DNA of 64,000 bases. Source: JAJDFU01 sp964641965. Its GTDB lineage: Bacteria; Bacteroidota; Bacteroidia; Chitinophagales; Saprospiraceae. Every line of letters starts with the position of its first letter. Positions within the stretch are counted from its first letter, which is position 1. The notes below the pieces were generated by a model. That model worked only from the letters and a program-made list of their open reading frames with translations, ran no database searches and was not told the origin of the DNA. The stretch covers positions 62,001 to 126,000 of the forward strand of contig CAZXLD010000003.1 in NCBI GenBank assembly GCA_964641965.1, in the 5' to 3' direction. The position numbers and the translations under genes were made by a program. Positions 1 to 9,470 of the stretch are shown here, piece by piece.

Positions 1-735
1 AATCAAAACTAAAGGCACCCCAAAAGCCATCCATGAGCTAAAATCGAGGGTAGTGCCTTCGGGAAGGTATTCCAGCACAATGGCATTGGGCGGGGTTCCG
101 ATCGGAGTGCCTAATCCACCCACGTTGGCCGCCAAGGGAACGCTCAAAGCCAATCCAGTCTTCCCGGTATCCGACTCTGGCATCTGAGCCAGGATCGGAA
201 GTAAGATGGAAAGAACCATTGCCGTAGTAGCCGTATTGCTCATAAACATGGATAATCCGGCAGTGATACCCATTAATCCAAGCATGATCACCTCAGGTTG
301 GCTTCCCATGGGCTTTAAAAAAACGCGAGCCAAATTTACATCCAACCTGTATTTGGTAGCAGCCCGGGCCAAAAAGAACCCCCCAAGAAAAAGGAGCAGA
401 ATAGGGGAGCCAAAGACTCCCATTATAGCTCGGGAATCCAGCAAGACTCCAAATTCCGGCCCCTCCTGAGATCGGAAGGGAAGAAAAGCCGCATCAGAGA
501 GCCAGATAAGCTCCAGGGCAATGATCAAAATGGAAGTGGCGTAGATGGGAATAGGTTCCAGTATCCAAAAGGTGGCCGATAGAACAAAAAGCGCAATCAC
601 ACGGTGTTGGACCTGGGTAAGACCTGGAATCCCGAAAATAGACGGAGGAATCAACAGGAGCAGGCTTGGTAACAAAATGGATATACCCAGCCGGACCAAC
701 TTTCGGTTGTTAAAAAGGGACGTTTTTCGCTTCAT
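1..735 (-). CDS. DASS/SLC13 family sodium:anion symporter, N-terminal part (truncated by window edge)
   Basis: I translated the minus strand from the ATG at 735; the frame stays open for 245 codons to the window edge, so the C-terminal half is missing. The product starts with a basic stretch (MKRKTSLFNNRK) followed by hydrophobic helices. It carries the two marks of the divalent anion:Na+ symporter family: an SNT motif (MSNTATTAM, about residues 170-180) and a nearby GTPIGTPPNAI segment. Family members import sulfate or C4-dicarboxylates/citrate with sodium across the inner membrane. The substrate cannot be told from this part. It lies downstream of the RND efflux genes on the same strand but with a 289-bp gap, so it is probably a separate unit. 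Nothing recognisable was seen in that gap. Confidence 0.85.
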   Translation of the reverse strand, partial: MKRKTSLFNNRKLVRLGISILLPSLLLLIPPSIFGIPGLTQVQHRVIALFVLSATFWILEPIPIYATSILIIALELIWLSDAAFLPFRSQEGPEFGVLLDSRAIMGVFGSPILLLFLGGFFLARAATKYRLDVNLARVFLKPMGSQPEVIMLGLMGITAGLSMFMSNTATTAMVLSILLPILAQMPESDTGKTGLALSVPLAANVGGLGTPIGTPPNAIVLEYLPEGTTLDFSSWMAFGVPLVLI

Positions 736-1024
736 TCCGCTACCAAATATGCGGATAATAACGATATCATGATGGTTGGATTAATAACCTATTTTTTAAT
801 TTTTTGTAATAAAAACCGATCCTAGTCTAAAGTGACCTATTTTAAATTGCATGCCGTCTAAACCTGCCTATCCCAAATGACCAGTGTCAGAATCAAGGAC
901 ATTATCTCCTTTCAAGGAAGTTTAATGCTGAAATTTAGATCATTTACCACTTGAATTGTCGCAGTTCTAACATCCGGATCCCAGCTCACCCGAGCAGTTA
1001 ATGAAAATTCCTTAATGCCATACC

Positions 1025-4000
1025 CTAAGCTTCAACCGTCTCCATTTCAGCTTCTAGTTCCGGTAGGTCCACAGTCCGGTTAGCTTTTTTGGAAGAGAGG
1101 TAGGAATAAATAGCAGGAATAACAAATAGAGTAAGGATGGTAGAAAAGACCATGCCACCAATCACTGCGATACCCATAGAAACCCGGCTTTCGGAGCCGG
1201 CACCAAGTGCCAATGCAATTGGTAACACTCCAAGAATGGTGGACAAGCTGGTCATCAAAATAGGACGAAACCGGGAGGCTGAAGCCTCTTTGATGGCCTC
1301 TATACGGCTGAGTCCCTTTTCCTTTCGCTGGTTCGCAAATTCCACAATGAGAATACCATTCTTCGCTACCAGACCTACCAGCATGATAATCCCGATCTGA
1401 CTAAATATATTCAGACTTTGACCAAAAAACTGTAGGGATAATACGGCTCCCGCCAAGGCCAAGGGGACGGTAAACATGATGATAAATGGATCTCGGAAAC
1501 TTTCAAATTGGGCTGCCAATACCAGATAAATCAGAATCAAAGCCAATCCGAGGGCAAAGCTCAGACTAGATGAACTTTCCACAAAGTCTTTAGAGGGGCC
1601 GGCAAGTGTAGTGAGAAAGGTATCATCCAATACTTCATTGGCGATGCCTTCCATCACTTCAATTCCATCCGCGATGGTTTGGTCTTTGGCGAGTCCGGCC
1701 TGTACGGTAGCGGATACGAACCGATTGTAACGGTAAAGCTGCGGTGGGGTAGTTTGTTCCTCTAGTCGAATTAGATTGTCTAATTGGATCATATCCCCAT
1801 CTTTATTTCGCACATACAAACTTCGCACCTCGATGGGTTCATTGCGCTTTTCCCGTTCGATTTGACCGATGACCTGGTACTGCTTCCCATCCAAAATGAA
1901 ATAGCCAAACCGCTGCCCGCTGAGGCCCAACTGTAGGGTTTGGGCTACATCTAGAACAGATACCCCCAAATCCTGTGCCTTTTGCCGGTCAATCTGAATT
2001 CTTAGTTCCGGTTTATTGAATTTGAGGTCGATATCGACAAAACTAAAAGTGGGTTCCTGGCGGGCTTTTTCCAAAAAGACGGGTAACACCTCCCTAAGCT
2101 TCTCAAAGTTGGGCGCTTGTAATACGAACTGGACGGGGAGTCCTCCTCTCCGGTTCCCAATACTTTGCTCCTGAGAGACAAAGGTTCTGGCACCGGTCAT
2201 GGCTGCTACTTTAGGGCCAAATTCATCCAGAATTTGCTGTTGGGAACGCGTTCGCTCCTCGGGATCTTTGAGGATCAAAATCATGAATCCAGAATTGACC
2301 GAGGTGGAGGCTCCGAAACCCGGGGAAGTTACAGTAATGATGCCGTCCATTCCTGGGACTTCTTCTTCAGCAAGCTGAATAAGCTTGTCCATATAGTCGT
2401 CCATGTACTCAAAAGTGGAACCTTCAGGGCCCTGGGCAAAGGCCCTCAGCCGACTTCGATCCTCCAATGGAGCAAGCTCGCTCGGTAGGCTCGACCCTAT
2501 TTCAAAAATCAACCAAAAGGCAAGTCCCATGATCACGAAAGCAAGCCAACGGACCCTTAAGAAGCCATCGAGCAAGTATCTGTAACCATTTGTCAGGCCT
2601 ACAAAAAAGGGTTCTGTAATCCGATAAAAGAGCTGCTTACGTTCTCGTTTTTTGAGGATTCGTGCAGAAAGCATTGGAGTGAGCGTGAGGGCTACAAACG
2701 AAGATATAACTACGGCTCCTGCAATAACAATGCCGAATTCCCTAAACAACCGCCCCGTAAGCCCTTGCAGAAAGATTACGGGCATAAAGACAGCAACTAA
2801 GGAAACGGTAGTGGCAACCACTGCAAAAAATATCTCCTTTATACCAGCGAAAGCCGCTGGCAGAGGCTGCATACCTGCCTCAATTTTGGAGTATATATTT
2901 TCCAAAACGACCACGGCATCATCCACAACCAAACCGATAGCCAGGACAATACCCAAAAGGGTCAGCACATTGATCGAGAATCCCGAAACATACATGACGA
3001 AAAAGGCCCCGATCAGGGAGATCGGAATAACCAATACAGGAATTAGGGTCGTCCGCCAGTCTCTCAGGAATAGAAAGATGATCAGTACAACGAGGCCAAA
3101 AGCCAAATAAATAGTCTGCTGCACTTCGTTTATGGAAGCTCGAATAAATCGGGTCGTATCGAATCCAATTCCCAATCGGATGTCTACCGGAAGGTCTTTT
3201 TTTATTTGTTCCAGTCGGAAATAAAACTCATCAGCAATCTCGATATGATTTGATCCAGGCTGAGGTATAATAGCATTTCCCACCATGGGAACTCCATTGC
3301 GCTTTAGGACAGTACGTAAATTCTCTGGTCCTAATTCGGCATAACCGACATCCATAAACCGAACGATTCGACCTCCTTCCTCCTTTAGGATCAATTGATT
3401 GAATTCCTCCGGGTTTCGAAGGCGCCCTTCGGTTCTTACTGTCAATTCCGTATTCAAGCCTTCCACACTTCCGGAAGGCAGTTCAATATTTTGAGCTTGA
3501 AGGGCATTTCGAACGTCCAGTGGGGTCAGATTATATGCAGACAACTTATCCGGGTCTATCCACAACCGCATGGCATACGTTTTAGCCCCCCATACTCGAA
3601 TTTCACTAACCCCATTAATGGTTTGGAGTCGTTCCTTGAAAACGTTTTCAGCGATACTCGTCAATTCGAGTAACGACCTTTTTTCACTCTGTATATTCAG
3701 AAAGATGATGGGGCTGGAGTCTGCATCTGCCTTTGATACTACAGGCGGATCTGCATCCGGGGGTAAATTGCGAACCACCCGACTCACCTTATCCCGCACA
3801 TCATTGGCAGCGGTCTCCAAATCGTTTTCCAGGTTAAATTCTACGGTGATGGTACTTCGCCCTTCGCGGCTTACAGAGGTAATGGAGCGAATGCCGGCAA
3901 TACCATTTACCGCCTCCTCAATCGGTTCTGTGATCTGGGATTCAATGATATCTGCGTTGGCACCCACATAGGAGGTCGATACCGTAATGATCGGGGGATC

Positions 4001-4120
4001 CACGCTTGGGTATTCCCGCACCCCCAGGTAATTCATCCCAATAATTCCGAAAAGCACAATGACGATAGACATCACAGTAGCTAACACCGGCCTTTGGATA
4101 CTGACAGAAGAAAGGCTCAT
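1025..4120 (-). CDS. RND multidrug efflux transporter, AcrB/MexB/MdtB-type (HAE1) inner-membrane pump
   Basis: At 1031 residues this is full length for a proton-driven RND pump. The first transmembrane helix (about 12-30) is followed by the periplasmic porter domain. The proton-relay Asp pair is seen in TM4 (LVVDDAVVVLENI, D400/D401), and the TM10 Lys is present (VAKNGILIVEF). These residues are the known proton-translocation set of AcrB. The gene follows the adaptor gene by 4 bp, so the two are co-transcribed. It would export drugs, detergents or other hydrophobic compounds with the adaptor at 4125-5243 and an outer-membrane TolC-type channel. No channel gene lies nearby, so one must be supplied from elsewhere. 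The acidic tail after the last helix looks cytoplasmic. Substrate unknown. Confidence 0.95.
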   Translation of the reverse strand: MSLSSVSIQRPVLATVMSIVIVLFGIIGMNYLGVREYPSVDPPIITVSTSYVGANADIIESQITEPIEEAVNGIAGIRSITSVSREGRSTITVEFNLENDLETAANDVRDKVSRVVRNLPPDADPPVVSKADADSSPIIFLNIQSEKRSLLELTSIAENVFKERLQTINGVSEIRVWGAKTYAMRLWIDPDKLSAYNLTPLDVRNALQAQNIELPSGSVEGLNTELTVRTEGRLRNPEEFNQLILKEEGGRIVRFMDVGYAELGPENLRTVLKRNGVPMVGNAIIPQPGSNHIEIADEFYFRLEQIKKDLPVDIRLGIGFDTTRFIRASINEVQQTIYLAFGLVVLIIFLFLRDWRTTLIPVLVIPISLIGAFFVMYVSGFSINVLTLLGIVLAIGLVVDDAVVVLENIYSKIEAGMQPLPAAFAGIKEIFFAVVATTVSLVAVFMPVIFLQGLTGRLFREFGIVIAGAVVISSFVALTLTPMLSARILKKRERKQLFYRITEPFFVGLTNGYRYLLDGFLRVRWLAFVIMGLAFWLIFEIGSSLPSELAPLEDRSRLRAFAQGPEGSTFEYMDDYMDKLIQLAEEEVPGMDGIITVTSPGFGASTSVNSGFMILILKDPEERTRSQQQILDEFGPKVAAMTGARTFVSQEQSIGNRRGGLPVQFVLQAPNFEKLREVLPVFLEKARQEPTFSFVDIDLKFNKPELRIQIDRQKAQDLGVSVLDVAQTLQLGLSGQRFGYFILDGKQYQVIGQIEREKRNEPIEVRSLYVRNKDGDMIQLDNLIRLEEQTTPPQLYRYNRFVSATVQAGLAKDQTIADGIEVMEGIANEVLDDTFLTTLAGPSKDFVESSSSLSFALGLALILIYLVLAAQFESFRDPFIIMFTVPLALAGAVLSLQFFGQSLNIFSQIGIIMLVGLVAKNGILIVEFANQRKEKGLSRIEAIKEASASRFRPILMTSLSTILGVLPIALALGAGSESRVSMGIAVIGGMVFSTILTLFVIPAIYSYLSSKKANRTVDLPELEAEMETVEA

Positions 4121-4124
4121 ATTC

Positions 4125-5243
4125 CTATTTTTTGCCGATTGGCTGATTCAGGTTGGTGATGGTTACCGGCATACCTGCCTGTATTTGCAAAACCCCGGTT
4201 GTCAAGATAGTATCGCCGGTGCTAAGACCGGATACGACCTGTATGTTCTTATTTTTTCGGATGCCAGTCTCAACTGACACAGCCTCTGCGAGGCCATTCT
4301 TGTACCGAAAGACTTTCTTCCCGCCAAGTTCTGGAATTATTGCTTCTGTAGGCACCATCAGCGAACTTTCGGATTCTCCTAGTTGAACGGTCACTTTTGC
4401 GAATGCACCCGGTAGTATCCGCTCTTGCGGATTTCGTGCGGATGCTTTTAAAGGTAGGGTTCGCGTAGCCGGATCTATAGATGGCTCACGAGCAATAATT
4501 TTGGCTGGGACCGGTTGGTCCATCCCATCCATTTCAAAAACAATTTCACTTCCAATTTGAAGCGCAGAATTGTATTTCTCGGGGACTGCCAATTCCAAAT
4601 GAATGGGGTCTAGGCTGACCAGACTTACAATGGACTGGCCCGGGGAGATATAACTGCCTTCATTCACTAATTTCAGGCCTAATCGCCCGGTGAATGGGGC
4701 CCTTACTGTGCGTTTTTTAATCTGTACATCCAAAAGATCGAGCTCTGCAACTACCTGGTCAGCTTCTGCCTGGGCAGTTTCATAATCCTGCAAACTCACT
4801 CCCTCCTGCTCATATAGCGCTTTCAATCGTTGTGCTACCGTTGCAGTCAAACGCTTTCGAACCTCCAGTCGTTGGCGTTGAGCCACTAACTCATCTGTAT
4901 CAAGGATCACCAGTGGATTTCCCTTTGCCACACGCCTTCCTTCCGTAAACAGGATTTGCTTGATCTTACCGGCTACTTCGCTGCTTACCATCACCTCTTT
5001 GTTAGCTATGGTAGAACCATTTACGGAGATTACTTCGGATAAGTATTCAGGTTGAAGGATAACCGCTTCAGCAGGAGTAGGCGGAGGGCCTTCGGCAGCT
5101 ACTTCAACAGTAGTTTCAGCTGTCTTCTCGGAGCCAGGCCCGGAGGGAGGAGCGATGAGGTAATTACGATAATAGTAAAAACCACCCAAAAGAAGCGCTG
5201 CTGCGGCTACCACACTGATGAGGCGGACAGAGGTTTTGGACAT
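4125..5243 (-). CDS. RND efflux periplasmic adaptor (membrane fusion protein, HlyD/AcrA family)
   Basis: 372 residues. An N-terminal signal anchor (about 8-25) is followed by a Pro/Glu/Thr-rich linker and a lipoyl half-motif (EVAGKIKQILFTEGRRVAKG). A short alpha-hairpin (about 120-165) comes next, then the second lipoyl half (VRAPFTGRLGLKLVNEGSYI), a beta-barrel and a membrane-proximal domain. This order is that of RND adaptor subunits, which link the inner-membrane pump to the outer-membrane channel. The start is an ATG with a hydrophobic signal directly after it. It is the first gene of a two-gene unit with the RND pump; no adjacent regulator or TolC homologue is seen. Confidence 0.93.
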   Translation of the reverse strand: MSKTSVRLISVVAAAALLLGGFYYYRNYLIAPPSGPGSEKTAETTVEVAAEGPPPTPAEAVILQPEYLSEVISVNGSTIANKEVMVSSEVAGKIKQILFTEGRRVAKGNPLVILDTDELVAQRQRLEVRKRLTATVAQRLKALYEQEGVSLQDYETAQAEADQVVAELDLLDVQIKKRTVRAPFTGRLGLKLVNEGSYISPGQSIVSLVSLDPIHLELAVPEKYNSALQIGSEIVFEMDGMDQPVPAKIIAREPSIDPATRTLPLKASARNPQERILPGAFAKVTVQLGESESSLMVPTEAIIPELGGKKVFRYKNGLAEAVSVETGIRKNKNIQVVSGLSTGDTILTTGVLQIQAGMPVTITNLNQPIGKK

Positions 5244-5417
5244 GGTGTATGGTTTCTAAATTAGGATACGGCTTTCAGGGCATTAAGTTCAAGGGTAAAA
5301 CACTTTTCAAGTTACGATCAAATCCGGATAAGCGTTAATAAATGATGCGGTATAGCACTAAAGGCCATAAGGTCCTGTTTTAATTCACCCTTTATAAATT
5401 AGGCTTAAACCAGGAAA

Positions 5418-5460
5418 GCCCCCACTACATTAATAGCGGAGGCCTCCTAATATGGGTTTT
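5418..5460 (-). terminator. Possible terminator downstream of the nested-domain secreted protein
   Basis: Just past the stop of the 5471-9175 gene a 10-bp palindrome (GGAGGCCTCC, 5438-5447) is flanked by TAAT/ATTA and TGGG/CCCA pairs, giving a nested hairpin. There is no clean T-run on the minus strand, so this is a weak call. Confidence 0.3.
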
Positions 5461-5470
5461 ACGTCCTGTC

Positions 5471-8400
5471 TTAGTGTTTAGCAAACAAGATACTGGTGTT
5501 TTCCTTAAGATCAGTGATTACATAAGTACCTGCTGGAAATTGGCTAACATTTAATACTTGCGTATTTCCATAGCGTGCCATCAATTTTCCAACTGTGTTA
5601 TAAATGACATAATCTGAAACGCGATTGACGTTTAACAGCTCGGAAGCAGGGTTTGGGAATACCTTCAAGCTGATGGCATCAACACTTGGCTCTTCGATAC
5701 TGGTAAAAATATCACCCAAAGTAAAGATAGCTACCGTACCACTCACTTCATTAGCTGAAATCAACATTGGGATGTTGATTGGGCTGTCTTCGGCAGCAAC
5801 ATAAACCAAATCCTCAGGACCTAATTCACCAGCTTCAGAAGAATCCGCTGCTACTTCAAAATTCCGAGTATTTACATACTCTACGAACCTAGGAGCATTG
5901 ATATCTGTAATGTTGTAGGCCATGATACCACCGATACGTTCCAAGCCAATGAAAGCATACAAGGAATCACCTACAACTCCGGTAGTAATCGCCTCCGGTT
6001 CAGGTCCTTTATCATCGCTCCGATTATCGAAGGAGTCATTATCGTCATTGGTGGAATTAAAGTGGTTCGGAAGTTGAGCAGCTGTGATGGTCTCAAAATC
6101 ATTACCGCTATCCCAGACCAGGTTACCTAATTCGTCCCAAATTGAAAAAGAACGAGCTCCAAAGCCGTACACTACCTCGTATAGGCCGTCGTCATCCAGG
6201 TCACCGTCGGCTAGAGTAATTACAATCCTTCCGTATGCAGCATCATTCTGGAAAGAGTCAACTACAGCCATATCGAAGTAATCGGGATTCAATAGCAGGT
6301 CATCTCCACGCGCTTCTTCAACAAATCCCTCAAATTCATTTCCTTCATCATCTTCAGCTATATATTCGCGAGCATCCCCTTCATTGGCTGTCAAAATGTA
6401 ATTGATCCCATTCTGGCCCAAAGAAGTGATCGCATCCGGCTGATAGAAACTTCGGATTGGCACGTTCCGGATACTAGCTACACCATCCTCGTTTGTTGGA
6501 TCAATACCGTTATCGGTACCAAAGGAGATGATTCCCAAGCTGCTGTTGTCGCTTACACCGGCTCCGGCGATACCAAAGTCATTGTCGTTCAAAACGGCAA
6601 TCTGGCCACCAGGCAAGGCAGCAATGCCTTCCGGCTTATCGGAGGGAATGTATCCTATAGAAGGCAGATTCAAGATCTTGATCTTGAAAACCGGCTGGAT
6701 ACCGAAAGAATCGACCAGCACATCTGCAGTCAAAGACTCCAAGGTTACGCCTGTATCCTGGCGAGCAATTGCACTATCCAATATATTGGTAGCGCCTGTA
6801 AGGTTGATCTCGTAGACAAACTTTTTAAAGGTAGATGGATTTTCATCCAATGGAGTACCGCTATCGCGTTCTAGCACCAAGAACCGATTGTTTCCAACAA
6901 ATACAGCATCACCCATTTTATCTACCCGGCTGCGACCATTAACTCCCAGCTGGTTTTTCTCAAGCAAATAAAGGTATTCTGAAACCGGCGTCCCATCTGT
7001 AGGATCGATACCCAAAATCCGGATCACATCGGAGTGCCGAATGTCACTGCTTGGATTGTCTAGCGGAGACTGGATAAACGCATATACAATATTGTTGGTC
7101 GAATCGTAGGCAAGGGCCTCAAACCCGCGGTTTGCCCGACGATTATTGTATTCGAACGGCAAGGTCATGGAACCAAAATCCATATGGGTACCTAAAGAAA
7201 TAGGCGTGTATTCGTTGACTGGGATTGGGCCAACAATCCATTCTGAGTTTAAAGAATCGGTTCCTGCTGAACCAGCCCAGTCTAAGTTTCCGGATAGTAC
7301 AGACTGCTTGCGGATCAAGGTTACATCTTCTGTAGCATCTTCTATACCCGCTACGGCCCATGGGCCTCCTACAGCAGAAGTGTCCCCGATCTGGTCTACA
7401 AGAGCACTATCTGCAGCCAGCAGCAGAGCGACATAATCATTTCCATTGAAGTCAATGATGCCCAAAGTAGTATCTGCTCTTGCAGCTACGAGGCTATCTG
7501 CGCCGGAGTTTGCCATAACGAAAGTGCCACCATTTGGAATAGAACGACCTTCAAATACACCGGTCTGGTATTCATCCAATTCATCTGTAGCATCACATCC
7601 ATTGGTACAAAAAGCCAAAATATAGTCCTCCAGGTTGACGGTATCTCCAGTTCCATTGTAGATTTCCAGGTATTTGGTACTCCCGGATTCACCGTACTCG
7701 GAAAAGAATAAACCATTGGTTACTACATTGGTCTTGGTTCCTTTGGGAATGAAGCGTTCGAGCAAGACACCCGCAGTGTCAAATTTGTAGATGGCAGGAC
7801 GATATTCATCACACATCCAGAAATTCCCATCGTTATCCCGCAAGATACCTTCGAAGTCTCCACCAAAAGGATCGAAGTCTAACTGAGCGAAGTAAACGTC
7901 CTCATCGCCTATAGTAGCCACCCATGCGGTATCCGTATAAACTGCGGTATCAACCCGTGTCACGGGTGTTTCATCAATTGTTGCTGCGTTTCCAAAACCA
8001 GTGATAGGAGTCAAGCCGTTTGGTCCCGGACGGCTCAAAAATACCTGCTCATCCAAGGCAACATCGCCAGTAGTGGGGTTCAGGCTAAACTTTACCATCC
8101 GCCCCTGATAGTTTGGCAATTTAAAAGGACGCAAGTTGGTAGTAGCATTGGAGCTATCCACCACGCTGAATGCACTATTGCGGTTTACTGCACCGTCATT
8201 GGGGCCACGGTCCGGAACGGCATAAAAAACCCAGTTGTCTTCTGTAGACTGTGTACCATCATAATAAAGCCCTGAAAAGCCGCCCAGGAATACGGTATCC
8301 ATCTGAGTCAGGGGCTTGCCTAAGGCAGGCCAATCTGGAATTTCGTTCAAAAGAAACTCTTCCAATTCAGGAGTTCCTGTATTATAGTCCTTGTCACCAA

Positions 8401-9175
8401 GTGCAACGATATCCTCGATAGTGCCTTGATTGATATTGATGATCAATAAGGCATTGTTTTCCTGGCAAATCGCATAAGCAACGGAATCTCCGGGTAAAAC
8501 GGTAATGTATTCCGGCTCCAAATCCTGGGCAACAGAGCTTTCGTCGCCGTTAGGCTGAAGCTGGAAAAACAGACGAACACCCCGATTGCGGAGCGTTTGC
8601 TTCTTGTCATTCCAATCCTGTAAATTGATTTGAGTAGCAGTGGCCGAACCGGCACCACCAGCCAAATCAACAATTGTAATTGATCCTTCCGGATCGACGG
8701 TTGCGCTGTCGTTAGGCTCACCCTCATTAGCCACTAATAGCTTGGTTCCATCAGCGGTGAAAGTCAACATATCCGGCAGTACGCCCGCTGGTACTTCGCT
8801 TAGAAACGATCCGTCAGTGGCATCGAAAAAGACCACCTTGCCCGGTTGGTTAAAATCGTCGCCTTCAATAGCGGCAGCCACGACACTGTTGGCTACGTCG
8901 ACGCTATTGATCCCATCGCCAAAAGAGCTGATATCGATCGGAGTGAGTTGGACAGGATTTGCAGGATTTGACAAGTCGAGTACTTCGATGCGATCCTCCT
9001 CGCCATTGGTGAAAAACAACCGTTGGGTACCTGGATCGTAAGCAGCAATCTCGGCTGCACCCTCATCGAAAATACCGGTGGAGTAGCGGGACAGGAAATT
9101 GATCAATTGATCCTGGCCGAAAATTGTGGTGTAAGAAAGGCATAGGCATGCCAGTAGTAGTAAAGAACCTCTCAT
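5471..9175 (-). CDS. Secreted protein: choice-of-anchor I propeller with inserted esterase-like phytase and lamin-tail domains, T9SS type A sorting domain
   Basis: 1234 residues. A signal peptide (about 1-20, cut before QDQL) is followed by the first half of a choice-of-anchor I-like propeller (about 25-260; LLVANEGEPN). An esterase-like-activity-of-phytase domain begins near 285 (VPDRGPNDGAVNRNS, FEGILRDNDGNFWMCDEYRP). It is interrupted at about 483-662 by a lamin-tail domain (FFSEYGESGSTKYLEIYN), resumes to about 890 (ANRGFEALAYD), and then the first propeller resumes (ILTANEGDAREY, about 905-1155). A T9SS type A C-terminal sorting domain (VFPNPASELLNV, about 1165-1234) closes the protein. 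It should be exported by Sec, passed through T9SS and anchored or released at the cell surface. A role in phosphoester hydrolysis is suggested by the phytase-like family but not shown. It is a stand-alone gene. Confidence 0.85.
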   Translation of the reverse strand: MRGSLLLLACLCLSYTTIFGQDQLINFLSRYSTGIFDEGAAEIAAYDPGTQRLFFTNGEEDRIEVLDLSNPANPVQLTPIDISSFGDGINSVDVANSVVAAAIEGDDFNQPGKVVFFDATDGSFLSEVPAGVLPDMLTFTADGTKLLVANEGEPNDSATVDPEGSITIVDLAGGAGSATATQINLQDWNDKKQTLRNRGVRLFFQLQPNGDESSVAQDLEPEYITVLPGDSVAYAICQENNALLIININQGTIEDIVALGDKDYNTGTPELEEFLLNEIPDWPALGKPLTQMDTVFLGGFSGLYYDGTQSTEDNWVFYAVPDRGPNDGAVNRNSAFSVVDSSNATTNLRPFKLPNYQGRMVKFSLNPTTGDVALDEQVFLSRPGPNGLTPITGFGNAATIDETPVTRVDTAVYTDTAWVATIGDEDVYFAQLDFDPFGGDFEGILRDNDGNFWMCDEYRPAIYKFDTAGVLLERFIPKGTKTNVVTNGLFFSEYGESGSTKYLEIYNGTGDTVNLEDYILAFCTNGCDATDELDEYQTGVFEGRSIPNGGTFVMANSGADSLVAARADTTLGIIDFNGNDYVALLLAADSALVDQIGDTSAVGGPWAVAGIEDATEDVTLIRKQSVLSGNLDWAGSAGTDSLNSEWIVGPIPVNEYTPISLGTHMDFGSMTLPFEYNNRRANRGFEALAYDSTNNIVYAFIQSPLDNPSSDIRHSDVIRILGIDPTDGTPVSEYLYLLEKNQLGVNGRSRVDKMGDAVFVGNNRFLVLERDSGTPLDENPSTFKKFVYEINLTGATNILDSAIARQDTGVTLESLTADVLVDSFGIQPVFKIKILNLPSIGYIPSDKPEGIAALPGGQIAVLNDNDFGIAGAGVSDNSSLGIISFGTDNGIDPTNEDGVASIRNVPIRSFYQPDAITSLGQNGINYILTANEGDAREYIAEDDEGNEFEGFVEEARGDDLLLNPDYFDMAVVDSFQNDAAYGRIVITLADGDLDDDGLYEVVYGFGARSFSIWDELGNLVWDSGNDFETITAAQLPNHFNSTNDDNDSFDNRSDDKGPEPEAITTGVVGDSLYAFIGLERIGGIMAYNITDINAPRFVEYVNTRNFEVAADSSEAGELGPEDLVYVAAEDSPINIPMLISANEVSGTVAIFTLGDIFTSIEEPSVDAISLKVFPNPASELLNVNRVSDYVIYNTVGKLMARYGNTQVLNVSQFPAGTYVITDLKENTSILFAKH

Positions 9176-9470
9176 ATAGTGCGGATTTAATTTAATAAAG
9201 TTTCAAAGTACCGTCTGATTATTAATTCAACGTTAAGCGGTCAGTGTCCGGCTAACTCAATTTTAACAGGCTTTCAAGGTAGAGCTTATGGTCAGAAATA
9301 GATTGAATAAAGATTTAATTGGTTAGGTAGAGAAGATCAATACCAAAAGGATTTACGATTGAATAATAAGCCGATCTTATCGAACCCCCATTTAAACAAA
9401 ACTTAACCCCTATTATGGCCATATTCTACCCAATTGCTTTCATTTTTGAGTATTCAAGGGCAATACACGG

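Noticed and set aside
8640..9041. 133-codon plus-strand frame opposite the secreted nested-domain gene
   Set aside because: Rich in Ser/Thr/Pro from the antisense of Asp/Gly codons, no recognisable domain, and lies wholly inside a well-supported gene.
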